This document shows, one piece after another, positions 23,148 to 33,476 of a DNA stretch of 64,000 nt. Under the pieces are notes generated by a model. The model saw only the letters and a program-made list of their open reading frames with translations, did no database searches and was not told the DNA's origin. Source of the DNA: Ctena decussata. Taxonomy: Eukaryota; Mollusca; Bivalvia; Lucinida; Lucinidae. The translations under genes and the position numbers were made by a program. The stretch lies in the NCBI GenBank assembly GCA_963989385.1, contig OZ022503.1:54620858-54684857 (forward strand), written 5' to 3'. Numbering within the stretch: position 1 is the first letter of the stretch; each line of letters opens with the position of its first letter.

Positions 23148-23408
23148 GTGATTTCTCAGATACATCTATCCCAAAATTTAGGATCCCTGCGGTTATTTTT
23201 ATTTATTTTTTTGTTAATCTTGCAGCTCTTGGATTACATTGATAATCAAGGGTCGGTTATATTTGCACGTGCATTTTATGCTCATCTCTTTAAACGTTAT
23301 GAGCCTTGTCGGGCCAAAATATGTTTGACACTATACGCAAACAGTGGGTACCAAGATAAGTCTATGCAACTGCGTAGTCTGTCAGAGTTAGTGCAGTTCA
23401 CCGTTTGA
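23148..23408 (+). other. segment A: exon-like ORF behind a splice-acceptor-like tract
   Basis: A T-rich tract ending CTTGCAG (about 23219-23225) precedes an open frame reading LLDYIDNQGSVIFARAFYAH, then ICLTLYANSGYQDKSMQLRS and LSELVQ before a stop. No protein family recognised. Counterparts lie at 31370, 34917, 38071, 41383, 44627 and 47800. In units 2 and 5 a 12-base in-frame deletion removes CLTLY-region codons, and ATC (Ile) is gained or lost as a whole codon. Compare segment B. Coding status is uncertain. Confidence 0.3.
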
Positions 23409-23766
23409 TTTCCAGAAGGCATACTTATTGCGCCTAACCTGTTCTGATTGTGCTAGTGCACAGACTAGTCTGGACATAGGTGTTTTGCATACACCACAAG
23501 GCTGACTTTATCACGACACGACTCAAATGGCCTGCGCAAGGAAAAAATGTGCTTCAGCCCATAATATTTGCAACGAAATATGTATGTATACGCAACCAGG
23601 AGGTACCAAGGTATATCTATGCTCATGTGTAGTCTACCCTGCTCTGATTGCGCATGCGTCTAGTCAAGACATGCGCGTTTTGCTTATGAAATAAGACTGG
23701 TTTAAGTCCCATTAGTGTCTTTTCTTTTCGCACACTTTACGGCGCCACAGTGTATGATGCTCAAGA

Positions 23767-24108
23767 TTGCTTATACATGTTGTGAACGCATACATGTTAC
23801 CACAGACTGGGCTGATTCTTCTCGTCGCATGTGGCAATTTTCCGAGGGTGAGGCTCTTGGGTTACATCATTGACTATCATATAATCAAGGGTCGCTCTTA
23901 TTTTCACGTGCATTTTATGCTCATCCCTTGTTTTGAATGTTATGAGCCCTGTCCGGGTAAAATATGTTTGACGCTATACGCAAACAGTGGGTACCAGGAT
24001 AAGTCCATGCAGCTGCGTTGTCTGTCAGAGTTAGTGCAGTGCATCGTTTACGAGAGAGCCTGCACTGTTCAGACTAGTCAGAAAAAGAGTATTACGTACT
24101 GGAATTAG
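23767..24108 (+). other. segment B: duplicated exon-like ORF
   Basis: A second, related segment in the same unit. From YEPC to ELVQ (33 codons) it aligns with segment A in the same frame. Six of the seven base differences from the usual A version are synonymous third positions, a coding-like pattern. Upstream of YEPC the two are out of frame with each other. In units 3, 4, 6 and 7 TTA is changed to TAA, giving CAGAGTAAGT, which also resembles a splice donor. Unit 7 lacks six bases in frame. Counterparts: 32041, 35539, 38752, 41991, 45236, 48481. Confidence 0.3.
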
Positions 24109-24849
24109 TAAGATGTTGCGTGTTTGACTTTCCATGCACTTACTGAGCAGGGTGTGCATATGCGCAGTTCGCAAATGCTCATCTGAAGACTTTCTTCGCG
24201 TGGCGCAACACTGAATATTCCAGCCACATTCAATGATTTAAGGAATGAATGTTATTTTTTTAACGTTTACTGAAGTATAAGAGTCATTCTACAAAAATGA
24301 AGGAATTACGGCTTTTTTTGCGAAAAAATAAAACACAACTAATTTTGATTTTTTTTATTTTAATATCAACTATGAACATTTACCAACAATAAACCATTCA
24401 TTTAGACAGGAGAATCTGCATAATAATACATGCTGGCTTATTTTAATGGCTGCCCTGGTTTAAAATGTCATTCCTGTTACCACAATAAGAAACCTTATTT
24501 CCTATATACAATTATCATCGTACTTATTTTCTTGTCCCATGATAAAAAGCTCCTTTCTAGACCTCCAAGTTTGCAAACTTGTTATGAGTAAAAAATATTT
24601 GTTACTAATAATATAATTAATAATTTGTTATTTTACTGAAACAAAATATTTTCAGACATGTGCTATCTAATCTATTTTGGGAAACTGTAGGATGAGTATC
24701 TTCATTTTCTGTAATAGGTAGCTGCAGGCATCAACTTTCGAACTGGTAAATAAATGCAACAGCAGAAAATTGGATTTGTTTTTATATTGAGCAAAATTTG
24801 GCTGGTAACAGGAATGACATTTAGTAACAGGAATGACAACAATAGAGGA

Positions 24850-24940
24850 TCTTACACAAGTGGTCATTTCATATGAAATTTATGAAACGAGCATTGGACG
24901 AGTTTCTTGAACTTCATATGAACTGACCACGAGTGTAAGA
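24850..24940. repeat. foldback element
   Basis: CTTACACAAGTGGTCA...CATATGAA arms are inverted against TTCATATGAACTGACCACGAGTGTAAG with a short central loop. Arms ~40 bp, imperfect. Confidence 0.55.
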
Positions 24941-24984
24941 TTCTGTTAATCATATGACCCTTTAAAATGGGACTTTACCCTGCA

Positions 24985-25087
24985 GTCACAAAATGTTGAA
25001 TCAACATTGATCCAACGTTGAGTCAACGTCATGACGTTGAATCAACGTTGAATCAATGTCGGATCAAAGTTGTGTGCCTGATGCGTA
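24985..25087. repeat. AACGTTGA-type palindrome
   Basis: Spaced GTTGAATCAACGTTG / AACGTTGAGTCAACGTC words around a central CATGACG, closing with GTTGTGTGCCTGATGCGT. A relative of the ACGTC palindromes with T-for-C wording. Left end decayed. Confidence 0.5.
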
Positions 25088-25264
25088 ACGCCTACAAACT
25101 GAACATTATTTCAATAAGAAAATGCACTGTCGACATGGACATTGTTCACAGTTCTAAAGCAATCTGTCCAAAACTATATGCAGTCAATCCTCCGTCCCAA
25201 CAATGCTGCACATAAAACTTGATCAGATTTGGCTGGTCGGTGTAGGAGATATTTGTGTTTACAA

Positions 25265-25352
25265 GTATGAGCGAAAGATGAACGACGACGGACGATAGAC
25301 CAAGCCTATACTATAAGCTCACCTTGTTAGTCTTCGGCTCACGTGAGCTAAA
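25265..25352 (-). mobile_element. fragment of hairpin-plus-CGTC element
   Basis: GACGACGGACGATAGACC is followed by TATACTATAAGCTCACC and an inverted GGCTCACGTGAGCTAAAAA end. This matches, in reverse, the terminus of the element at 55056. The rest of that element is missing or diverged. Confidence 0.6.
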
Positions 25353-25695
25353 AATGAAGGAGCTATCAATTTGACTATAATTTCCCCATTATAAGTCAAT
25401 GGGAGCTTTAGGTTGCCATAGAAACCAATGTTTTCGCCCGATCTGCCCCAAAACCTATCTCTGAAGCCATTTGGTCAATGTTGATAAAACTTTTTATCAC
25501 ATGACGTCGCATCTGAGAGTGTAATAAAGCCATGCATTAAAAACGATAATCCAGTAGTGGATTAAATATGCAAATTACGTCGTAACGTTGTGCGTTGAAG
25601 TCCATAAAACGTCGCGTTTTCTAATGGCAAAATCGAGACGTTTTAGTGCAAAATTTGCTAATAAAACGTGATTTTTGTGTCATATGATAAACAGA

Positions 25696-25835
25696 ATCTT
25701 GCATTCGTGCTCCTGTATTATTGAATTTATTAAACTCGTTGGTGAAAACGATAAGATGCTCGGCAGAGCCTCGCATCTTATGTTTTTCACAACTCGTTTA
25801 ATAAATTCAATAATATATGAGCACTCATGTAAGAT
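25696..25835. repeat. 140-bp foldback element
   Basis: The arms TCTTGCATTCGTGCTCC... and ...GAGCACTCATGTAAGAT pair over ~65 bp, including TATTATTGAATTTATTAAAC / GTTTAATAAATTCAATAATA, around a GATGCTCGGCAGAGCCTCGCATC centre. This long near-perfect hairpin would strongly affect replication or an RNA transcript. Confidence 0.7.
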
Positions 25836-25879
25836 CATCTATATATGAAGCTTCACTATGGTGGGGCAACTTCGAAAGT

Positions 25880-25962
25880 GTGGACGACCACGACGACGAA
25901 TGGACGACCGACCATTGCTATACTATAAACTCACTTTGTGAACCGTTGGTCGGGTGAGTTAA
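25880..25962 (-). mobile_element. second fragment of hairpin-plus-CGTC element
   Basis: GGACGACCACGACGACG, TATACTATAAACTCAC and GGTCGGGTGAGTTAAAA are the same modules as at 25265-25352, with a different stem sequence. Confidence 0.5.
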
Positions 25963-26084
25963 AAGGGATTTCCCTTTTTAACGAGTATTGGTTGCAAATC
26001 CAGTTTTCGCGCAATAAAGTTTTTATCACGTGTTCAGTGAGTTGGAATGGGTCAGTTTAATTATTATCTTTGTAATGAATGACG

Positions 26085-26345
26085 CCGTCGTCACTGGTTA
26101 GAGTGGCTCGGTTATTGTGCAGAGAGTCACCGGAAGGTCGTGAGTTTACGGCTCACCGTCGTCATCCGACGACTGGAAAACTCTCACTGCCAACCTAGCA
26201 GTAAATGGGTACCTTTTTCGAACCAAGAAAGGATAAGGCAGCGAAAGGAGAGAGATGGGATTCGCCTTTCATCAGCTGTGCCCAAGATACAGTTGGTCTC
26301 TAACCCCCACTGCCCCTACCGCTATTAGGCTATGGATAACTTTTA
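26085..26345 (+). mobile_element. tRNA-derived SINE
   Basis: CACTGGTTAGAGTGGCTCGG resembles an A-box region, and GGTCGTGAGTTTACGGCTC a decayed B-box region. A body with TAAATGGGTACCTTTTTCG and GATGGGATTCGCCTTTCATC follows, ending in a TTTTACCTTTTTAG tail. The tRNA fold is degraded. A sequence of this kind is transcribed by Pol III when active. Confidence 0.45.
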
Positions 26346-27301
26346 CCTTTTTAGTGAATGGCAAAAAGGTTTTAACTGAAAAAAAATCAAAAACAAATAA
26401 CAGGATTTTTATTTGTAACAGCATGATCAATTAAAACTTGAAGGGAACGCAAAATAAGCTGCAGGTATATCTTGGAGCATAGTGCTTATCAGGTCCTTTA
26501 TTTTTTTGCAATAATTTTCAAAATCGACTCAGATATAAGGAAATAGTAGTGGTTTGAGTATGTTTAAAATGTCTGTCATGGATGCCGCCATATTTTAGGC
26601 TTTGTGCGGACTTTACAAAGCCAAAATTAGACACGCAGAACCAAATGGCAAAGGGTTTTCAAGAATAATTTTGAAACAGATTTTATAGATGTTTAATTCT
26701 AGTGACATACAATCATTCCCCCAAAATAAACCAAATTCATAGGAAAGACAAACTTTATCAAATGAATCGTGAATCCTCAATAAATATTCAAAATGGCGGC
26801 AACCATTCAATCAACGTTAAAAAGTTCAGTTGTCCACAACTTTCTTAATTCTCCATTTTGATCAAATCTGTGTCAAACTTCATTGTTTGTAAAGTTCCTT
26901 ACTTTAAAGCACAATGTACTTTCAGCTTGCGTTCCCCTTTAAGCACATCAGCATATTTTATTCGCTTAGAGTCACCATGACCTGCTAAAATGAAGAAAAC
27001 AATTGAACGGTAAGTTAAACGTCAAACTCAAACGTCAAACACGTAGGCCAACGGTTAAAATGAACCTCATTTACTTATTTTTTTCGGTTGACTAAACCAT
27101 GGAAAAATGCTATATATACTAGCCAAAAGCTCTAACCGGCCATTTACATTTTATCGATTTTCTTCAGAGCCCCAAACAATGTATGGATTTTGCCCATTAA
27201 CAAACCCATGCCACTCATCCCCGATAACAGTATGTATGCAAAATTTGAAGAAATTCCGTGAATAAATACTCGTTATCGATCGGAAATGGTGACCACGAAT
27301 G

Positions 27302-27362
27302 TACGGACGGACGGACACCAAAAGGTATATCATGACACCCCGCCACTAAAGTCTGACGGGGA
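27302..27362 (-). repeat. ACGG microsatellite next to hairpin-like end
   Basis: A (ACGG)3 run, then CACCAAAAGGTATATCATGACACCCCG and CTGACGGGGAATAAAA, where CCCCG...CGGGG can pair. It fits the microsatellite-hairpin-A-run plan of the Pearl-like ends, but the body was not identified. Confidence 0.35.
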
Positions 27363-27479
27363 ATAAAACACATTTTTCACTGAAATCATTTGTTTGGTAG
27401 TTTGTTTTGATGTTTGGCGGTCCAGTAAAATTATATTGTTATACAGAGATGGGCACCATCACTTTCCCTTCAGTAGCTT

Positions 27480-27735
27480 AGCTGTAAGCAGTAATAGCCA
27501 TTATAACACTGGAGACTTTGTCTTTTCAATTAAAACGGTCTGATAGTTAGTCATGCATGGTTGAAGCAAACCCAGTGAAAAATCAGGGAAATTCCACTCA
27601 CTGGAAACACCAGCTTCGAAAAGTGTAAATATATGTGTTACAGGGGAGGAAAAAATCGTGACCCGACCGGGACTCGAACCCAGGGCCTCTCGCTTACCGT
27701 GCGAGCACTCTGCCAACTGAGCTACAGAGCCACTT
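27480..27735 (-). mobile_element. tRNA-derived SINE with well-preserved tRNA head
   Basis: On the minus strand GGCTCTGTAGCTCAGTTGGC (A box) leads to GAGGCCCTGGGTTCGAGTCC (B box). The T and D arms fold; the anticodon arm CTCGC-ACGGTAA-GCGAG has C instead of the invariant U33, and the acceptor stem has a mismatch and wobbles. A ~170-bp unrelated body starting ACGATTTTTTCCTCCCCTG follows. This favours a SINE over a tRNA gene. Confidence 0.55.
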
Positions 27736-29296
27736 CGTCGCCGTTTGACATATGTGTAACTTAAACACTTTCATAAGCATTTACTACAGTATATAGAACC
27801 GTTAATGTTCTTGCAATCGACATGAAAGAGGGGTGCGGTGAACAGGTCAGCCCTGTTACTTCTGTGTCATTCCTATTACCATGGCCAACAACAGACTATT
27901 ATATGCCGCTTAAACTGTTCTGGAATAGACACGGTATTTTCAAATTAGGCTATTTGAAAGAATTATAAATAGTCAAACACACAACCACCTTTCATATTTT
28001 ATATATTTAGCCATATTTACAGTGTCATCCCTGTTACTTTTAGGTGGGTAACAGGGATGACAGTAACAGGGATGACAAAAAGTATGCAAACTCACACTTA
28101 CTTTGCATTCTGAAAGAAAAAACTTGAAAAAGTTTACACAATAATATTGATGTCCATCACACTTTTTCGATGTTTGTATTTTTTTTTCTTTGCAGCATAC
28201 TATTGTTATAGAAAGACTGGTAACAGGAATGACAATTTACCTGTCTTACTCACTACTTACTTATGATGATTGTTTCATATTTACCTCTAAGCAAACTTTG
28301 TGTAAAATAATTTATGTTTTTTATAAAATTGGCGCTTCTTACCTCACAAAAGTCCAGCCGAAGGTCAATTTCATGGGTAGTAACTCTGTCTAAACTACAA
28401 CTGCAACTGCGGTAACAGGGATGACACGAACAGCGGGACACACCAAAACAAACCTGACACGGCTTCAAATAAAAACCAACGAGTATACGATGCTTCTGTC
28501 ATTTGTAGGTCTCTATCATAGACTAACATCATGTCTCTATTTGTTTTGTTTATACTCGCACTTTTTGTTAAACTGAAGTTCAACCTTCACTTTTTTGCAG
28601 TGGGACAAACAAAAATAAGGGGGGTAACTCTAAATTTCTTTAAAAAAGAAATATGAGCAACTGCATAAGTAGCCCAGTCACTGTCGTAAATGTTAGATAA
28701 TCGGTTACTTTAATCAAAACATACTACCAAAGGCAAGGTACTGGAACTAGAAAAAAGATATACATGTATTTAGGTGAGGGACAGGAATTCCTCAACTTTT
28801 GTAGAATGACGAACCTCGAAAGGGGTTTACGTAAACTTTGCTCGTGATCCGATGTAGTTTATACTTCAGTAAACGTTTAAAAAATAACATTCATTCCTTA
28901 TATTTATATTATTAAACGATGCTTTTGATCAATAAAAAGGTAAACAAAAATAAGAAATACATATATAAGAATCGTTTTAAAAAACATTGCCGGTCGAATT
29001 TTGCAAAAGTTTGGAACAGCCGCATTGTCACTGCCTACCAGTAAATTCCACCTCCTGCTGTAGATTTCACGTGCAAGTAGGCGTAGCGAGCTGTCACTCA
29101 ATGTTTACCAGCCATTCAAGTACATGGCATGTTGTAGATTTCACGTGCTAGTTAGTGAGATGAGCTGTCACTTTAAAGCGCGTGACACAATGTAATTATT
29201 GACTTGTAAACAAAATTGACTCCCGCATCACTTAGTTGGGTTAACAGAGAGCTCTGCACTGAAAATGTAAATATAACAGATTTATTCCTCATGCTC

Positions 29297-29553
29297 AGCT
29301 GACACACAACGCTGACACAACTTCGTGTCATTAACGTTGGTTAAACGTCACTATGCCGTTGAATTAATGTTGATATTGACGGTTACTTTTTACTTTAGAC
29401 AAAGCTGATCATATGAGGCGCGAATTAGTACTCCGAAATAAAGAGGCTTACCGAAGATGTTTTGCAATAGTTTAATCGATGATCACAAAACATCGACTCA
29501 CATTGAATCAACTTTAATTCGATGATGATTCAACTTTTTTTTGTCTGCTGGCA
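29297..29553 (+). repeat. ACGTTGA-rich element of the array unit
   Basis: Opens CAGCTGACACACAACGCTG and closes TTTTTTTGTCTGCTGGCA, decayed inverted ends. It has AACGTTGGTTAAACGTC and TTGAATTAACGTTGATATTG on one side and CATTGAATCAACTTTAATTC on the other. Counterparts start near 32534, 36030, 39240, 42481, 45726 and 48966. Probably an old MITE fixed in the unit before amplification. Confidence 0.5.
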
Positions 29554-29708
29554 TGATGAGACTGAAATGCAAACAGCGCAGATCCTGATACGACTGCTCT
29601 ACTAGGCCTGCAATGTGTGTCCCAGTAGTAAGAACTGCAGGATAAGCTATTACTGATCGCAAACTCTCAAAAGTACACTTTGTAAATGTTGAAAATCGGT
29701 ACTTTGTT

Positions 29709-29828
29709 GTCTACGGCCATAATACATTGAAAACATCGGTTCTCGTCCGATCACGGAAATTAAGCAACGTCGGGCCCGATTAGTACTTGGATGGGTGAGC
29801 GCCTGGGAATACCGGGTGCTGCAGACTT
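29709..29828 (+). rRNA. 5S rRNA-like sequence, unit 1
   Basis: Exactly 120 bases, from GTCTACGGCCATAATACATT to GGTGCTGCAGACTT. The internal promoter regions are recognisable: TTAAGCAACGTCGGGCC (A box) and CGCCTGGGAATACCGGGTG (C box). GGGTGAGCGCC has G where the family has C. Helix I is flawed: 5' GTCTAC faces 3' GCAGAC with an A/C mismatch. The 3' end GCAGAC pairs instead with GTCTGC just downstream, followed by TTTTC, a Pol III terminator. Either a variant 5S gene or a conserved pseudogene. Confidence 0.75.
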
Positions 29829-30133
29829 TAGTCTGCTTTTCTTTATTTTCTATTTTAATTTTTCTTTTTTTTTTGAGAGAGAGTTTTCTTTCCCCAATTT
29901 CACGATCACTGTATATGTATCTCAAAGCTGTGCTAAGGAAAATACTTTTCCCTCAACGTTAAAGACCGTTTACCGTCTGCTGTGCACTTTCCACTCGCCC
30001 TTCGCTTTGGAGCATGCTGAAAAGTAGTGCATGTTGTTCGCGGTTTTCTGTATAATATTTACTGTCCAGTGAAGCGTCTACTGTCTGTCTACTGCGTCCT
30101 GGATACTGTTTACTGCGGCCTGTCTCCTACAAC

Positions 30134-30400
30134 ATGCATATGGATGTCGTGCAAGCACAGGGGCATGGGTACAAGATCGCAGCATGTGCGCCTGTTTCAG
30201 CGCATCTGGACTCTAAAATGATGTACCTTCAACCAAAGTGGAGTCGCACAAACAGATGGAACCAACATAAGCATCATAGTAACCTGCACTTTATGGGAGA
30301 TGAACCCTGGTGGCCCGTAAGAATAATAAAGGATTGCAAAAATTCCTATGTATCACATACCTATATTTGGGCAGTAAAACCCACACGCAGGCACATCTAA
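30134..30400 (+). other. conserved short ORF block downstream of 5S (unit 1)
   Basis: An 88-codon ATG frame (MHMDVVQAQGHGYKIAAC..., WSRTNRWNQHKHHSN, DEPWWPVRIIKDC) ends shortly before an AAATAAAAAAAA stretch. Counterparts: 33583, 36929, 40084, 43211, 46456, 49661. Most differences between units change an amino acid, and in unit 3 a one-base deletion breaks the frame, so selection on a protein is not evident. No family recognised. Confidence 0.2.
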
Positions 30401-30668
30401 TTTTCTGTACATTTAAGTTCTGCAATAGTTAAAACAAATAAAAAAAAATTACAAGTAAATTAAAAAGGCACTTCTGACATTTTTCTTGTCAATTTTAGTT
30501 TTGTATGATAGAAATGCAGTATTTATTAATTTTGGCAATATGCACAAATTCTGGCATTATTTCTTTTCCCTATAGAATTGCTTCTTTCGTCTGAAGATCG
30601 ATATTAATGAAACGTGGACCTAGAATAAATTAGTTATGACTGTGGGCAGACTTCCAATATCATTATTA

Positions 30669-30905
30669 TGAACCACGACGCGAGAAAACCAACAAAGTGG
30701 TTGTGCGCACAGTGCAGCCTCAGATAAGCCCCGACATCCACCCAGTCTGATCAGAGTCTTTGCTGTCCACATGAAGGTAGTTTAGACCCTTAGCTACCGT
30801 TAAAGCGCTTAGAAAAGACTGTGATCATACTAGGCGGATGCCCAGGCTGATCTGAGTCTGCGATGGGCGCACTACCACTTTGTTGCTTTTTCGTGTTGCG
30901 GCTCA
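30669..30905. mobile_element. 235-bp MITE (array unit 1)
   Basis: The inverted ends GAACCACGACGCGAGAAAAC and, reversed, GAGCCGCAACACGAAAAAGC enclose AGTCTGATCAGAGTCTTTGC / GACTGTGATCATACTAGGCG arms, so most of the element is one imperfect palindrome. Copies in the other units: 34176-34411, 37378-37614, 40617-40853, 43851-44087, 47097-47333, 50299-50518. Stand-alone relatives lie at 56711, 59020 and 62162. Confidence 0.75.
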
Positions 30906-32944
30906 TTTTTTCTGATTCAGATAAACGGATACCTAATTGGAAGCTCAAGGAGACGGATCAGATCTTCACACTGATACATACTACCCAGCAGGCACACAAC
31001 GTTATAATGACGTCGCATTGACGTCGACGCGAACATTACATGTCATCGACGTCATTCTGACGTCATGTGCCCGCTGGGAAATACTTTACTGCCCAGCAGG
31101 CACATGACGTCGAAATGACGTCGTATTGACGTCGATGTGGCATGGTAGCGTCGCATCGACCCCATTTGACATCATTGCGACGTCATGTGCCTGCTGAGTG
31201 TCTTGCAACTCTGTTCAAACATTTTCCACCGTTTTAATTTACTCTCTCTATTGGGACACCTTTAAATTACCAGATAATTTCTAAAATTTAAACAAATGGT
31301 AAGTAGCTGGCAGTTAGTCAAAAATACTGATAGGATATGACGCATTGCACATCTTGATCTGATTCTAAAGTGATTTCTCAGATACATCTATCCCAAAATT
31401 TAGGATCCCTGCGGTTATTTTTATTTATTTTTTTGTTAATCTTGCAGCTCTTGGATTACATCATTGATAATCAAGGGTCGGTTATATTCGCCCGTGCATT
31501 TTATGCTCATCTCTTTAAACGTTATGAGCCTTGTCCGGGCAAAATATGCGCAAACAGTGGGTACCAAGATAAGTCTATGCAACTGCGTAGTCTGTCAGCG
31601 TTAGTGCAGTTCACCGTTTGATTTCCAGAAGGCATACTTATTGCGCCTAACCTGTTCTGATTGTGCTAGTGCACAGACTAGTCTGGACATAGGTGTTTTG
31701 CATACACCACAAGGCTGACTTTATCACGACACGACTCAAATGGCCAGCGCAAGGAAAAAATGTGCTTCAGCCCATAATATTTGCAACGAAATATGTATGT
31801 ATACGCAACCAGGAGGTACCAAGATATGTCTATGCTCATGTGTAGTCTACTCTGCTCTGATTGCGCATGCGTCTGGTCAAGACATGCGCGTTTTGCTTAT
31901 GAAATAAGACTGGTTTTATCACGACACGAGGTATGCGCAAGGAAAAATGTATTTCACCCCATCTTGGGAAAAGCGAAAGCAGCCCCATTAGTGTCTTTTT
32001 TTCGCACACTTTACGGCGCCACAGTGTATGATGCTCAAGATTGCTTATACATGTTGTGAACGCATACATGTTACCACAGACTGGGCTGATTCTTCTAGTC
32101 GCATGTGGCAATTTTCGGAGGGTGAGGCTCTTGGGTTACATCATTGACAATCATATAATCAAGGGTCGATCTTATTTTCACGTGCATTTTATGCTCATCC
32201 CTTGTTTTGAATGTTATGAGCCCTGTCCGGGTAAAATATGTTTGACGCTATACGCAAAGAGTGGGTACCAGGATAAGTCCATGCAGCTGCGTTGTCTGTC
32301 AGAGTTAGTGCAGTGCATCGTTTACGAGAGAGCCTGCACTGCTCAAACTAGTCAGAAAAAGAGTATTACGTACTGGAATTAGTAAGATGTTGCGTGTTTG
32401 ACTTTCCATGCACTTACTTAGCAGAGTGTGCATATGCGCAGTTCGCAAATGCTCATCTGAAGACTTTCTTCGCGTGGGGCAACACTAAATATTCCAGCCA
32501 CATTCAATGATAACAGATTTATTCCTCATGCTCAGCTGACACACAACGCTGACACAACGTCGTGTCATTAACGTTGGTTAAACGTCACTATGCCGTTGAA
32601 TTAACGTTGATATTGAAGGTTACTTTTTACTTTAGACAAAGCTGATCATATGAGGCGCGAATTAGTACTCCGAAATAAAGAGGCTTATCGAAGATGTTTT
32701 GCAATAGTTTAATCGATGATCACAAAACATCGACTCACATTGAATCAACTTTAATTCGATGATGATTCAACTTTTTTTGTCTGCTGGCATGATGAGACTG
32801 AAATGCAAACTGCGCAGATCCTGATACGACTGCTCTACTAGGCCTGCAATGTGTGTCCCAGTAGTAAGAACTGCAGGATTAGCTATTACTGATCGCAAAC
32901 TCTCAAAAGTACACTTTGTAAATGTTGAAAATCGGTACTTTGTT

Positions 32945-33064
32945 GTCTACGGCCATAATACATTGAAAACATCGGTTCTCGTCCGATCACGGAAATTAAG
33001 CAACGTCGGGCCCGATTAGTACTTGGATGGGTGACCGCCTGGGAATTCCGGGTGCTGCAGACTT
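32945..33064 (+). rRNA. 5S rRNA-like sequence, unit 2
   Basis: 120 bases. It has the usual GGGTGACCGCC but reads GGGAATTCCGGGTG in the C-box region (T for A). The 3' hairpin GCAGAC-TTTA-GTCTGC and T-run are kept. Confidence 0.75.
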
Positions 33065-33192
33065 TAGTCTGCTTTTCTTTATTTTCTATTTTAATTTTTT
33101 TTTTTTTTTTTGAGAGTTTTCTTTCCCCAATTTCACGATCACTGTATATGTATCTCAAAGCTGTGCTAAGGAAAATACTTTTCCCTCAACGT

Positions 33193-33476
33193 AAATTAAA
33201 ACCTTAAAAAGTTCCTTCAAGAGCAGAGAATACATACAGAAGTTGGAACGTGGGCCAGACTACGTAGTTTCGGCTAATAAAGCCTCGTCAGTGACCCTGA
33301 CAATATCTGTTGACGAAGCCAGAAAAGAGCATACTGTGATTTCTTAATTTAAATTGGGCAGTCGATTCAAAGACTGATTAGTTTCAAAAGGATCCAAATA
33401 ATATAAAAGACGATGATTTAGAATAATAGTCTAAATCGATCTCAAATTTTAGATTTCTCAGAATCTATCCTCCGAT
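33193..33476 (-). mobile_element. 284-bp insertion with hammerhead ribozyme (retrozyme- or Penelope-like)
   Basis: Other units read CTCAACGTTAAAGACCGTTTACC; unit 2 instead carries 284 unique bases between CTCAACGT and CGTTTACC, with loss of ~7 bases. On the minus strand a complete hammerhead lies near the 3' part, followed by GTTCCAACTTC. Hammerheads with tiny palindromic stem III are known from Penelope-like retroelements and from small ~300-nt retrozymes of metazoans, including bivalves (established). The small size fits a retrozyme monomer or a 5'-truncated Penelope tail; no GIY-YIG or RT coding was seen. Confidence 0.7.
33252..33297 (-). ncRNA. type I hammerhead ribozyme
   Basis: Minus strand, 5' to 3': stem I strand GGGTCA (33297-33292), core CTGACGA (33291-33285), stem II GGCT-TTATT-AGCC (33284-33272), core GAAA (33271-33268), palindromic stem III ACTACGTAGT (33268-33259, sharing its first A), cleavage base C (33258), stem I return strand TGGCCC (33257-33252). 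All conserved core bases CUGANGA, GAA, the A-U pair and H17 are present, and stem I forms six pairs with one G-U. Predicted self-cleavage is after C at 33258. Confidence 0.85.

Larger units (their letters stand above)
24473..28426. repeat. clustered GTAACAGGRATGACA motifs
   Basis: Nine copies of a 15-16-base motif, G(G)TAACAGG(A/G)ATGACA, occur in both orientations. Three lie near the left arm (about 24472, 24807, 24824) and six near the right arm (about 27867, 28023, 28049, 28061, 28220, 28411); none was seen between. Subterminal repeats of this kind often bind the transposase in hAT-, P- and CACTA-type elements. That role here is inference. Confidence 0.6.
24237..29274. mobile_element. ~5-kb insertion in unit 1, with transposon-like core
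   Basis: Other units read TTCAATGATAACAGATTTATTCC without a break; unit 1 is split after TTCAATGAT and resumes at AACAGATTTATTCC near 29275. Within it, the arms AAGGAATGAATGTTATTTTT (24240 on) and its inverted match ending near 28899 continue for ~45 bp as AACGTTTACTGAAGTATAA. Both sides also share TCATTCTACAAAA slightly further in. No transposase ORF was found. The ~370 bp between 28900 and 29274 is also absent from other units, so the insertion is composite or the true right end lies further out. Confidence 0.65.
22692..30905 (+). repeat. array unit 1, with ~5-kb insertion
   Basis: 8.2 kb in total; removing the insertion at 24237-29274 leaves about 3.18 kb. Segment A is at 23218-23408, C at 23570-23660 and B at 23840-24110. 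Segment D2 (TTTATCACGACACGAGGTATGCGC...) seen in other units is missing between C and B. The 5S is at 29709. Confidence 0.85.

Noticed and set aside
23520..23560. U6 snRNA-like phrase CCTGCGCAAGGA
   Set aside because: Only the short phrase matches; the surrounding U6 sequence and fold are absent, and the phrase recurs in a duplicated spacer segment.
27657..27735. Functional tRNA gene (minus strand)
   Set aside because: C at the position of invariant U33, a mismatched acceptor stem, and an attached SINE-like body make a tRNA-derived SINE more likely.
29650..29925. 91-codon minus-strand ORF over the 5S-like sequence
   Set aside because: It is a shadow of the 5S-like sequence and its T-rich terminator; the same artefact appears in other units.
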